From contig DHHM01000023.1 in the NCBI GenBank assembly GCA_002403305.1, positions 62,001 through 126,000 on the forward strand: DNA of 64,000 nucleotides, in the 5' to 3' direction. The notes beneath the pieces were generated by a model. The model saw only the letters and a list, made by a program, of their open reading frames with translations, ran no database searches and was not told the DNA's origin. Position numbers and translations under genes: made by a program. The DNA is from Bacteroidales bacterium UBA4772 (GTDB taxonomy: Bacteria > Bacteroidota > Bacteroidia > Bacteroidales > VadinHA17). Positions 26,051 to 32,178 of this stretch are shown here, piece by piece. Position 1 is the first letter of the stretch; each line of letters opens with the position of its first letter.

Positions 26051-27349
26051 ATGGCAAAGATTAAATTTTACACCAGGTCCAAAGATGAGGACAGCCCCGC
26101 ATCTGTTTACATGAGATACACCGACAATGATGGTGTAAACGAAATAATCCGCACCGATTTTAAAATGGTGCCGAGGTATTGGAACGCCAAGAAGCAGACG
26201 TTTCGAGATGACATACTAACTTCGGGGGTTATTGACGAAGAGGATCTTCTTGACATGGATGCAAAGTTCACCGAATTAAAGGACTTCATTCTAAGGGCCT
26301 CTTATAAGCTCTCAGGCCCCGTTACCCTGAAGTGGCTTAAAGATACGATGGAGGACTTCGGAAGGGATGAGACGCCACAGGATGAGACGCTGATGGATTA
26401 TCTGAAGCGTTATATCAAAGAGGCTCGCAACGGTGACAGATTTGCAACGGTAAACGGACTGAAGAGAATATATTCCAAGGAGACAGTCAGAAGCTTCACG
26501 GGCCTACAAACAGCACTTGAATTGTTCTTTAAAGAGACGCATCGGGAATATGACTTCAATGATATAAACCTCCGCTTCTATGATGAGTTTGTCAAATTCT
26601 ATTATGACAGAAAATGCTCTCCTAACTACGTGGGCAGATTAATAAAGACACTAAAGACAATCATGCGGGCAGCGTTCGACGAGGACAAGCATACTAACCA
26701 GCAGCAAGAAAAGAAGAGCTTCAGGGCAATGTCAGTAAAGATTGATAAGATATACCTCACACCGCAAGAAATTAAACAGATTGCAGACTTAGACCTGAGC
26801 GATAATAAACACTATGAAGAGGTAAGAGATATTTTTCTTGTCGGTTGTTATACGGCTCAGCGTTATGGAGACTTCTCTAAACTTAACGAGAGTAACATAA
26901 TTGAAGAGAAAGGCAAGAAGTATATCAAAATCAATAATCAGAATAAGACACGAACCGAAGTTATCATTCCCATCTCTGGTGAACTCAATGCTATATTGAA
27001 AAAGTATGATTACAAGTTACCGAAGTCCCATCCGCAGAAGGTAAACGCTGCAATTAAGAAGATAGGAGAGAAGGCCGGTATCAACAGCGATATCTATTTA
27101 GATGAATACGAGGGTTCCAAGCCCGTCACCAGGCACTATAAAAAGTTTGAAAAAATCTCGACGCATTGTTGTCGTCGCAGTGGCATCACAAATATGGTTC
27201 ATGCAAAGATACCCTTGCACCAGATCATGCTTATATCCGGCCACGCCACGGAGAAGGAATTCATGAAATATGTGCGCACTACGAAAATGGAGAACGCTGA
27301 AGAGCTTAGTAAGCATGAATACTTCTCACAGCTACGAGTAGCCAAGTAA
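26051..27349 (+). CDS. int: Tyrosine recombinase (integrase)
   Basis: A 432-residue Bacteroidota-type integrase. An N-terminal arm-binding domain (IKFYTRSKDEDSPASVYMRY) and a SAM-like core-binding domain (about 105-215) precede the catalytic domain. The active-site set is complete: Arg271 (TAQRYGDFSKL), His372-x-x-Arg375 (HCCRRSG), His398 (SGHAT) and the nucleophile Tyr407 (FMKYVRTT). It should integrate and, with the small helix-turn-helix protein downstream, excise the element. The DNA is visibly AT-richer than the flanking host genes, consistent with acquisition. Confidence 0.93.
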   Translation: MAKIKFYTRSKDEDSPASVYMRYTDNDGVNEIIRTDFKMVPRYWNAKKQTFRDDILTSGVIDEEDLLDMDAKFTELKDFILRASYKLSGPVTLKWLKDTMEDFGRDETPQDETLMDYLKRYIKEARNGDRFATVNGLKRIYSKETVRSFTGLQTALELFFKETHREYDFNDINLRFYDEFVKFYYDRKCSPNYVGRLIKTLKTIMRAAFDEDKHTNQQQEKKSFRAMSVKIDKIYLTPQEIKQIADLDLSDNKHYEEVRDIFLVGCYTAQRYGDFSKLNESNIIEEKGKKYIKINNQNKTRTEVIIPISGELNAILKKYDYKLPKSHPQKVNAAIKKIGEKAGINSDIYLDEYEGSKPVTRHYKKFEKISTHCCRRSGITNMVHAKIPLHQIMLISGHATEKEFMKYVRTTKMENAEELSKHEYFSQLRVAK

Positions 27350-27446
27350 TAAAAAATTGACGTTTTTTTACCTTGTTATTTTAGGCAATATTTATTTAGA
27401 TGGTATAAGTGTTAGAATATAAATACATTACCAACTGAAAATAAAT

Positions 27447-27501
27447 TTTGTACTAATTTTTTACTGCATTACTTTTACTATGCCCTTTTGCCATAAGGGC
27501 A
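27447..27501 (+). promoter_or_regulatory. Promoter with hairpin before the cargo operon
   Basis: TTTG (27447-27450), 19 bases, then TACTTTTA (27470-27477, 7 of 8 to consensus) is a likely promoter. TGCCCTT (27481-27487) and AAGGGCA (27495-27501) form a perfect stem at the expected transcript start, so it may be a 5' leader hairpin or an operator. The AT-rich 220-base gap after the integrase has no other gene. Confidence 0.5.
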
Positions 27502-27569
27502 ATCCAATCGAAACACAGATCATGAAAGAAATTTAAGAGCCTAAAAAGGTTCTGATGATGTTTAATTAA

Positions 27570-27944
27570 TTGGTTTGTGTTATGCTGAAAAATTTATCTG
27601 CCACCGGTTTACCGGATTTTGTCTACCAAGCGAATACCACACTCGCCGAGATAGGAGACGCACCTATCTACACCCTCTCCCTTCCAAAATTGGAACCCAT
27701 ATTCAAAAAATGGATGTGGGAAATCTCTAATCCGACTGTTGAGGCAAAGAAGCCCGAGACTGAAAAATATCTCACCCGGCAGGATGTGGCATTAACTTTA
27801 CGTATGAGCCTGCCAACTGTGGATAAGCTCATACACGCACGCATTCTGAAGAGTAAACGAGTAGGACACCGTGTATTGATACACCCTGCCGACCTACAGG
27901 CCGCCCTCAGCGAGATACAGAGTACCAAATATCGCAGATATTGA
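27570..27944 (+). CDS. Helix-turn-helix protein, excisionase-like
   Basis: A 124-residue protein whose C-terminal half is a HTH_17/MerR-like domain: KYLTRQDVALTLRMSLPTVDKLIHARILKSKRVGHRVLIHPADLQAAL. This is the form used by excisionases and recombination directionality factors of integrative elements. The N-terminal 60 residues are not recognised. ATG codons at 27570 and 27582 are both plausible starts. It is the first gene of the cargo run, with one base between it and the nuclease gene, so the two are coupled. Confidence 0.7.
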   Translation: MVCVMLKNLSATGLPDFVYQANTTLAEIGDAPIYTLSLPKLEPIFKKWMWEISNPTVEAKKPETEKYLTRQDVALTLRMSLPTVDKLIHARILKSKRVGHRVLIHPADLQAALSEIQSTKYRRY

Positions 27945-27945
27945 G

Positions 27946-28500
27946 ATGTATCAACTGCCTGAGATAGCACCACGACGCAAGCCCCGACCCGCATATCGGA
28001 AGAGTGCAGCCGTGAAGGCCCTGGAGGCTCTCGCTGATGCTGATGCTGCACGTCGCCACCCTTCAATCAAACCTCAACACCTTTGCCGTCGCTTATACCG
28101 TGACGACACGGCAAACGGATTAACGAAGTGTATCTGTGAGTTTCTTAATCTCTCCGGCTGTCTCGCTGAACGCATCAATAGCACCGGCAGATACATTGAC
28201 CGCACAAAGACATTTACCGACGTTGTAGGACACACCCGTTCAATAGGCTCCGCAAAGTGGATACCTACCTCCGGTGTGAGGGGTACAGCTGACATCTCCG
28301 CAGTGATCCGGGGCAGAAGTGTTAAGATAGAAGTTAAAATGAAGGACCGCCAGTCTGAGGATCAGAAGAGATACCAGGAGAGAACGGAGGCGGCAGGCGG
28401 CATTTATCTGATAGTCAGGTCATTTGCTCAGTTTTATGACTGGTATAACGAATTTATTGCGGTTCAGCTCGAACCGCACAATGGAGAGCCAACACATTGA
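27946..28500 (+). CDS. VRR-NUC (PD-(D/E)XK) nuclease
   Basis: A 184-residue protein with a C-terminal VRR-NUC-like nuclease core: GTADISAVIRGRSVKIEVK gives Asp116, Glu129 and Lys131 (D-x12-E-x-K), followed by DRQSEDQKRYQERTEAAGG and IYLIVRSFAQFYDWY, the Q-helix and closing strand of the family. The basic N-terminus (APRRKPRPAYRKSAAVKAL) may bind DNA. Stand-alone VRR-NUC proteins are common in phages and satellites and act on branched or structured DNA. Whether it serves replication, packaging or interference with other phages is not known. Confidence 0.8.
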   Translation: MYQLPEIAPRRKPRPAYRKSAAVKALEALADADAARRHPSIKPQHLCRRLYRDDTANGLTKCICEFLNLSGCLAERINSTGRYIDRTKTFTDVVGHTRSIGSAKWIPTSGVRGTADISAVIRGRSVKIEVKMKDRQSEDQKRYQERTEAAGGIYLIVRSFAQFYDWYNEFIAVQLEPHNGEPTH

Positions 28501-28587
28501 TAATGAGATACAGGAAACATGATTTGCACAGTATATGTACAAAATGAAATTTTATATAAATGTTAAACAATTAAAAATTAATGAGTT

Positions 28588-28860
28588 ATGGCTAATGACA
28601 AATTGATCCCGGCAAATAAAGACCGGACGATCCTAATTAAAGAAAAGGATGCAGGGTTCATGCACGTGAAATGCACAAGAATTACCATTCTTCCGGGCGA
28701 TCCATTACACCCCGTCAGAAACACGTGGGTGCAGATTTTTGACTTACCGACCTGGCTGCGGATGCAGCAGCTCAAAGAAGCTAAGGTTGCCGTCGATTGG
28801 ATGAAAGCAAGCCTTGTAGCTGAGGCAGTTATCGTGCATGATTGTAGAATTAAAAGCTAA
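28588..28860 (+). CDS. Hypothetical small protein in the element
   Basis: A 90-residue unrecognised protein (MANDKLIPANKDRTILIKEK, ending VAEAVIVHDCRIKS), soluble and mixed in charge, without signal peptide. It starts 88 bases after the nuclease gene and precedes the next gene by five bases, which supports a real coding gene in the cargo operon. Confidence 0.6.
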   Translation: MANDKLIPANKDRTILIKEKDAGFMHVKCTRITILPGDPLHPVRNTWVQIFDLPTWLRMQQLKEAKVAVDWMKASLVAEAVIVHDCRIKS

Positions 28861-28865
28861 GTAAG

Positions 28866-29477
28866 ATGGAAAAGAAAGTAGTTTTTACCGACGAAGGTTA
28901 CGAGAGCGCAACTAGGAGAGAGATTGAACAGGCACAGGAAGCGATTGAAGCCGTCCTGAGTTCATGGAACGCTCTAAAGTTGACAGCGATAAACAGCAAA
29001 AGTGATTTGTATGACTTGCTGAACGCACCGGAACAGATGTTCCGTGAAGCATTGATGTCCGTTACACGTCAGAGCAGCGACACAAACGTACCGACACCCG
29101 CACCCCGCCCCGTTAATCCTGAGCCGTTCTACGCCGCTGTGAGGCACGCAAAGAGCTTTCCTTATACTGACAGACAATACGGCCTGTTTAGCGTCTCTAA
29201 GGGCAAAATAACAACGGTTCCGGAGCAGGTGGAGTTATATGTTAACGCCCGCACCCTGTACGTCGAGAGTGAAGCACAGGCACAATTCTTTGCAGACTAT
29301 GAAGCATTCCTGAGAACGTTCAACAAAGTTAATGAACTTACAGGCGGAAGTCTTACCCGTGTAGGAGGATACCGGGCAGCATGGAGCCAGGTGCTTCAGT
29401 TGCCGCCCGAGGGTTTTGATAGTTATCCTGCACAGATGCGAGTTGATGTATTACGTGAATATCTTCAGATGCTATGA
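28866..29477 (+). CDS. Hypothetical protein in the element, 203 residues
   Basis: An unrecognised soluble protein: a helical N-terminal part (DEGYESATRREIEQAQEAI), a Pro-rich linker (TPAPRPVNPEP) and a C-terminal domain containing DRQYGLFSVSKGKI and LPPEGFDSYPAQMRVDVLRE. The two-domain shape with a Pro linker resembles phage accessory proteins but I recognise no family. Its stop overlaps the next start by three bases (ATGA), indicating translational coupling. Confidence 0.65.
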   Translation: MEKKVVFTDEGYESATRREIEQAQEAIEAVLSSWNALKLTAINSKSDLYDLLNAPEQMFREALMSVTRQSSDTNVPTPAPRPVNPEPFYAAVRHAKSFPYTDRQYGLFSVSKGKITTVPEQVELYVNARTLYVESEAQAQFFADYEAFLRTFNKVNELTGGSLTRVGGYRAAWSQVLQLPPEGFDSYPAQMRVDVLREYLQML

Positions 29478-29653
29478 TAATATCACCGACAGCAATTAGT
29501 CCGTTCCGCATGAAGCACCGGAAGACGGAAGAGCAGCCGAGAGCTGTGGAGGCCGAAATACCCGAAGAGGTGACGGCCGCACCTGAAGAGAGTAAAAAAG
29601 TCACGTTTCTTGTGGCTGTAATGACAATGTTTAAAAAATTAATTCATAAATAA
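29474..29653 (+). CDS. Small hypothetical protein (59 residues), coupled to its neighbours
   Basis: The ATG overlaps the upstream stop as ATGA and the stop lies one base before the next ATG. The product has an acidic middle (EEQPRAVEAEIPEEVTAAPE) and a hydrophobic-basic C-terminal stretch (VTFLVAVMTMFKKLIHK), which could be a short membrane-associated helix. No family is recognised; the tight packing on both sides is the main support. Confidence 0.55.
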   Translation: MIISPTAISPFRMKHRKTEEQPRAVEAEIPEEVTAAPEESKKVTFLVAVMTMFKKLIHK

Positions 29654-29654
29654 A

Positions 29655-29930
29655 ATGGACACAAAAGTAATTGAAGTCGCAGGAAAGCGAATAATTGTCG
29701 GAATTGATGAAAACGGCAATATTATTGCTGAACACTACAAGGGTGATCCCCAGCCTGACCCACCGGTCAGAACAAAAGTACCACCTGCAGGAATACGGGA
29801 TTTGATACGACTATCTGACTGGATCATCTCGCAGGGCCACCAACGAGGCACACCCGAGTATGATAAGATGTTCACTGAACACCGGGGTGATCTGCCTCTT
29901 GAGGCTAACAACCTTAAAGACTTGCGCTGA
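29655..29930 (+). CDS. Hypothetical small protein in the element
   Basis: A 91-residue unrecognised protein. It opens with a short beta hairpin-like stretch (KVIEVAGKRIIVGIDENGNI), then a Pro-rich turn (DPQPDPPVRTKVPPAG) and a helical end. Its TGA overlaps the next ATG by one base (TGATG). Confidence 0.6.
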   Translation: MDTKVIEVAGKRIIVGIDENGNIIAEHYKGDPQPDPPVRTKVPPAGIRDLIRLSDWIISQGHQRGTPEYDKMFTEHRGDLPLEANNLKDLR

Positions 29931-30151
29931 TGGCCTGCATGGGATGTAAGAAAAAACGGGTTGCGGAGATCATTACGTCGTTGAGGCTTGGCCCGGAGGT
30001 CAAAGAGCTGGCATTGGAGCGGGCAGTGATATGCGACAAGTGCGATTACCTTAATAGTGATTTGACTTGTCGGGCATGGGTTGGTGATACGCAATATATT
30101 CCGAAATTGATACAACAGAGTTTTGTGCATTGCGTTTTCGGGATTTGGTAA
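29930..30151 (+). CDS. Cysteine-rich small protein, possible zinc finger
   Basis: A 73-residue protein with MACMGCKKKR at the N-terminus and CDKCDYLNSDLTCRAW in the middle. The paired Cys-x2-Cys arrangements could hold one zinc ion. It is coupled to the gene before it. Small proteins of this kind occur in Bacteroidota phages; the function is unknown. Confidence 0.6.
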   Translation: MACMGCKKKRVAEIITSLRLGPEVKELALERAVICDKCDYLNSDLTCRAWVGDTQYIPKLIQQSFVHCVFGIW

Positions 30152-30174
30152 GTCTAAAGTAGATTGAAGTAGAG

Positions 30175-30450
30175 ATGAAAAATAAGAAGACAGGCGGGAG
30201 GAGGGCCGGGACGCCAAACAGGACAACGGCAGAACTCAGGGAGGCGTTACAGTCATTCATTGATGCAAATATTGACCAGTTACAGGATGACTTTGACACC
30301 CTGGAGCCTGAGAAGCGTCTGACTTTCTTTGAGAAGATTGTAAAAATGGTGCTTCCGCCTCCGGTCAATCCAGAGCAGTTAACGGAACCGCAGTTAATAC
30401 AGGTACTTGAATATTTAAAAAAACAACGTGATGACCAAAATAAAAGTTAA
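30175..30450 (+). CDS. Phage-type small protein, DUF5681/small-terminase-like
   Basis: A 91-residue basic-then-acidic protein beginning KKTGGRRAGTPNRTTAELRE. The GGR.AGTPN.TT motif is the signature of DUF5681-type proteins that sit next to terminase genes in Bacteroidota phages, followed by helices (LQSFIDANIDQLQDDFDTLE) and a Pro-rich turn. If this is a small-terminase relative, the element may redirect packaging of a helper phage. No large terminase is present here. Confidence 0.6.
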   Translation: MKNKKTGGRRAGTPNRTTAELREALQSFIDANIDQLQDDFDTLEPEKRLTFFEKIVKMVLPPPVNPEQLTEPQLIQVLEYLKKQRDDQNKS

Positions 30451-30757
30451 AAAGCAAATAGATGAATTAATCAATCCTGACAGCAGACGTCATACGATGG
30501 TAATCTTTGTGAGGGGTATTTACGTTCCGAAGTCAGGATCGGCCGACAATGGGGGGACCCTTCGTGAACAAATAAATGATTACAAGAAAACCCATGACAC
30601 CGGGGCATCCCTTTATCACCACATACCTTACTCTGAAGGCATAACCGTTGAATGTGACAGCCCCGAAACGGCGGAAGCTCTTATTAAACTGAGAAAATTA
30701 CCCATGCCAGGAGTTGAGGTATCAGACTTTCATTGGCCTATTGCTGATATGCTATAA
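30431..30757 (+). CDS. Hypothetical protein at the end of the cargo operon
   Basis: A 108-residue unrecognised protein (TKIKVKKQIDELINPDSRRH, later KLPMPGVEVSDFHWPIADML). The start lies inside the previous gene, giving a 20-base overlap, and there is an ATG one codon earlier at 30428. It ends 71 bases before a strong terminator, closing the operon. Confidence 0.6.
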   Translation: MTKIKVKKQIDELINPDSRRHTMVIFVRGIYVPKSGSADNGGTLREQINDYKKTHDTGASLYHHIPYSEGITVECDSPETAEALIKLRKLPMPGVEVSDFHWPIADML

Positions 30758-30828
30758 ACAACTACCTCCGCCCTTCGTGGCGTCTCTTAAAAATAAAACA
30801 GGGTAACTCTTCCACCCGTTATGTTTTC

Positions 30829-30856
30829 CCTCCAGTGGCATCCTGGAGGTTTTTTT
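30829..30856 (+). terminator. Rho-independent terminator of the cargo operon
   Basis: CCTCCAG (30829-30835) pairs perfectly with CTGGAGG (30843-30849), followed directly by seven T residues (30850-30856). Confidence 0.85.
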
Positions 30857-30869
30857 ATGCTCTGAATAG

Positions 30870-30898
30870 TTGTTATTCCGGAAAGTGTAATATCTTTG
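30870..30898 (+). promoter_or_regulatory. Second internal promoter of the element
   Basis: TTG at 30870-30872 and an exact TATCTTTG at 30891-30898, 18 bases apart, lie just after the cargo terminator. The transcript would start near 30905 and run through the small ORFs up to the terminator at 31430. Confidence 0.65.
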
Positions 30899-30916
30899 AA
30901 TTGCAATCATTCACCA

Positions 30917-31102
30917 ATGTCTCAGATTAAAAACATTAAAGGTCCCAAAGCCCGGTGCATTTTCCCACACGTTGGTAGAATGATTGCCGCCGGGTGGAGG
31001 GACCCCGTGTTTAATCATGAAAAAATCTGTTATCACACCCACCGGCACGAAGTCGGTGCGGATCCCATTGCTGCCCGTCCTATGGGTGTGGCGTTCTCCT
31101 GA
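30917..31102 (+). CDS. Possible small protein, first ORF after the second promoter
   Basis: A 61-residue frame starting MSQIKNIKGPKARCIFPHVG, with several His residues near YHTHRHEVG. It is the first ATG after the promoter at 30870-30898, but a competing frame overlaps it, so coding status is uncertain. Confidence 0.35.
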   Translation: MSQIKNIKGPKARCIFPHVGRMIAAGWRDPVFNHEKICYHTHRHEVGADPIAARPMGVAFS

Positions 31103-31166
31103 TGGCTCCATGTATGCCAGTTTAGCCCTTATTCGTTTGCTGCAGTCACACCTTAACACCAACTGA
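31017..31166 (+). CDS. Possible small protein overlapping the previous frame
   Basis: A 49-residue frame (MKKSVITPTGTKSVRIPLLP, then VLWVWRSPDGSMYASLALIR) that ends one base before the next ATG at 31168, which favours it as a coupled gene. It overlaps the 30917 frame by 86 bases, and only one of the two may be real. Confidence 0.35.
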   Translation: MKKSVITPTGTKSVRIPLLPVLWVWRSPDGSMYASLALIRLLQSHLNTN

Positions 31167-31167
31167 C

Positions 31168-31311
31168 ATGGAAGTATTGCCGTGTATCATTGTTGGTGCA
31201 ATGTGTGCCACGTGGCTGTTTATCTTTGTCGGTCTGGCCTGTTGCCATGTACACCTCCGCCGTGAGGACCGGAGGCTGAAGCGGATCCATGCGTCTTACT
31301 TCAAACAGTAA
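31168..31311 (+). CDS. Tiny membrane protein (47 residues)
   Basis: MEVLPCIIVGAMCATWLF begins a single hydrophobic segment continuing IFVGLACC, followed by a basic tail (LRREDRRLKRIHASYFKQ), the positive-inside pattern of a one-helix inner-membrane protein. It lies between a promoter and terminator and four bases before a second tiny membrane ORF. Confidence 0.5.
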   Translation: MEVLPCIIVGAMCATWLFIFVGLACCHVHLRREDRRLKRIHASYFKQ

Positions 31312-31315
31312 CGTC

Positions 31316-31423
31316 ATGGGAGGCATACCGACTGATGAACCTGACAAAGATGGATGGAGAGATTATGTGTTCTATGCCGTCGTAGTTGCGCTGTTCCTGT
31401 TTGCGATTATCGCAGGAACGTAA
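31316..31423 (+). CDS. Tiny membrane protein (35 residues)
   Basis: An acidic N-terminus (MGGIPTDEPDKDGWRDY) leads to a C-terminal transmembrane helix (VFYAVVVALFLFAIIAGT). The stop lies seven bases before the terminator stem. Its size and shape resemble small phage membrane proteins or type I toxins; nothing identifies which. Confidence 0.5.
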   Translation: MGGIPTDEPDKDGWRDYVFYAVVVALFLFAIIAGT

Positions 31424-31429
31424 GAAGAG

Positions 31430-31452
31430 ACCCGGAGCGATCCGGGTTTTTT
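31430..31452 (+). terminator. Rho-independent terminator after the tiny membrane ORFs
   Basis: ACCCGGA (31430-31436) pairs with TCCGGGT (31441-31447) across a GCGA tetraloop, with a T-run to 31452. The convergent gene stops inside the T-run. Confidence 0.8.
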
Positions 31453-31732
31453 ATTCCTCGCCTCGAATTTCCATTGAGCTAAATTCTGACAAATCAAACT
31501 CACCCTTAACCGGGTCGGGAAATGAACAACCGCTTAATCTCTTATCCCTGTCCTGCATAAGAGATCCCTTGACAATAAACCGTATCTCAACACTATCGAC
31601 ATCTAAGGCAACGTGCCGGTCCTCCTCAAATGGATCTCCGGTTTTACGCTTGTAGGTAAAGCGGCACATACCGCGATAATTTTCAAGTGCCTTATAGGCA
31701 TCTTCGAGATTGTTAATGCTAATTTGTTTCAT
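31451..31732 (-). CDS. Hypothetical small protein, opposite strand of the element
   Basis: A 93-residue acidic soluble protein (MKQISINNLEDAYKALENYR, later EVRFIVKGS-like strand EIRFIVKGSLMQDRDKRL). It has no recognised family. It is the only element gene read leftward, facing the tiny membrane ORFs, and could be a regulator or an accessory gene acquired separately. Confidence 0.55.
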   Translation of the reverse strand: MKQISINNLEDAYKALENYRGMCRFTYKRKTGDPFEEDRHVALDVDSVEIRFIVKGSLMQDRDKRLSGCSFPDPVKGEFDLSEFSSMEIRGEE

Positions 31733-31851
31733 GACTATTTGATTTTTTGGGATCTCAGAAGTTAGGTTATTTATGTTACAGGGCTATTTATACTCTTAAT
31801 TACCACTTTTATTTATACCGTGTCTAAATAAGAGGGTATTAAAGAGGTGAA

Positions 31852-31870
31852 TTGTACAAATGCTGTACAG
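31852..31870. repeat. Candidate right arm site of the integrase
   Basis: TTGTACAAAT at 31852-31861 repeats the left-end sequence at 26002-26011 exactly, and a second palindrome CTGTACAG follows at 31863-31870. It lies 66 bases from the right core, a plausible distance for an arm-type site. Confidence 0.45.
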
Positions 31871-31885
31871 AAGTTTGTTTTGAAT

Positions 31886-31912
31886 GAAAAAAGCCCCTGA
31901 AAATCAGAGGCT
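31886..31912 (-). terminator. Terminator downstream of tRNA-Asp, supplied by the element
   Basis: Read leftward, AGCCTCTGA and TCAGGGGCT form a 9-bp stem with one mismatch and a 3-base loop, followed by six T residues (31892-31887). It lies 15 bases past the attachment core, on the element side. Confidence 0.7.
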
Positions 31913-31926
31913 TATAATCTTTGTCA

Positions 31927-31942
31927 GCGGTGCGGACGGGAC
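31927..31942 (+). repeat. Right attachment core, inside the tRNA-Asp 3' end
   Basis: GCGGTGCGGACGGGAC, identical to 25869-25884, covers the 3' acceptor strand, the end of the T arm and one base past the discriminator, so the tRNA sequence is intact after integration. Confidence 0.85.
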
Positions 31943-32002
31943 TCGAACCCGCGACCCCCGGCGTGACAGGCCGGTATTCTAACCAAACTGAACTACCGCA
32001 CC
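31928..32002 (-). tRNA. tRNA-Asp (anticodon GUC)
   Basis: The complement gives acceptor strands GGTGCGG and CCGCACC, a D arm with GTTCAGTTTGGTTAGAAT, anticodon stem-loop CCGGCCTGTCACGCCGG with GTC, and T arm GCGGGTTCGAGTCCCGT. The discriminator is G and CCA is not encoded. Anticodon GUC and a G discriminator both mark tRNA-Asp. Confidence 0.95.
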
Positions 32003-32012
32003 AAAAGCGATG

Positions 32013-32042
32013 CAAAATTAATGCAATTTTCCATTCCTCAAA
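32013..32042 (-). promoter_or_regulatory. Promoter of tRNA-Asp
   Basis: Read leftward, TTTG (32042-32039), 18 bases, then an exact TAATTTTG (32020-32013); the tRNA begins ten bases further on. Confidence 0.75.
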
Positions 32043-32155
32043 ATATTTTATCAATTATATATTTCACATCTGCCATCCGCTGTAATTGATCTTGAATCGC
32101 CATGTTAAACCATTGATAAATACGAGAATTACTGAATGCAATCCCTGGGGTTTTA

Positions 32156-32163
32156 TATATTTG
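32156..32163 (+). promoter_or_regulatory. Candidate -7 element before xdhC
   Basis: TATATTTG at 32156-32163 is an exact TAnnTTTG match 15 bases before the xdhC ATG, which would leave a leader of only several bases. No matching upstream TTG at proper distance was found. Confidence 0.4.
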
Positions 32164-32178
32164 TTCTGAAACCTGTTT

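Larger units (their letters stand above)
25869..31942 (+). mobile_element. 6-kb integrative element in the 3' end of tRNA-Asp
   Basis: A perfect 16-bp direct repeat bounds this block (25869-25884 and 31927-31942), and the right copy is the 3' end of the tRNA-Asp gene. This is the geometry of tyrosine-recombinase elements. Inside are an integrase, an excisionase-like helix-turn-helix gene, a VRR-NUC nuclease, a packed run of small unknown genes on the same strand, two tiny membrane ORFs and one opposing small gene. No capsid, tail, relaxase, replication initiator, restriction or toxin-antitoxin gene is recognised. The integrase is at the end away from the tRNA. A phage satellite, a mobilisable island or a decayed prophage all fit. 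Confidence 0.85.

Noticed and set aside
25869..31942. Element considered as a conjugative element, complete prophage or known defence island
   Set aside because: No relaxase, coupling protein, capsid, tail, restriction, CBASS, retron or toxin-antitoxin gene could be recognised.
31839..32054. Leftward 71-residue frame across tRNA-Asp
   Set aside because: It covers the whole tRNA gene and its terminator; a product is not plausible.
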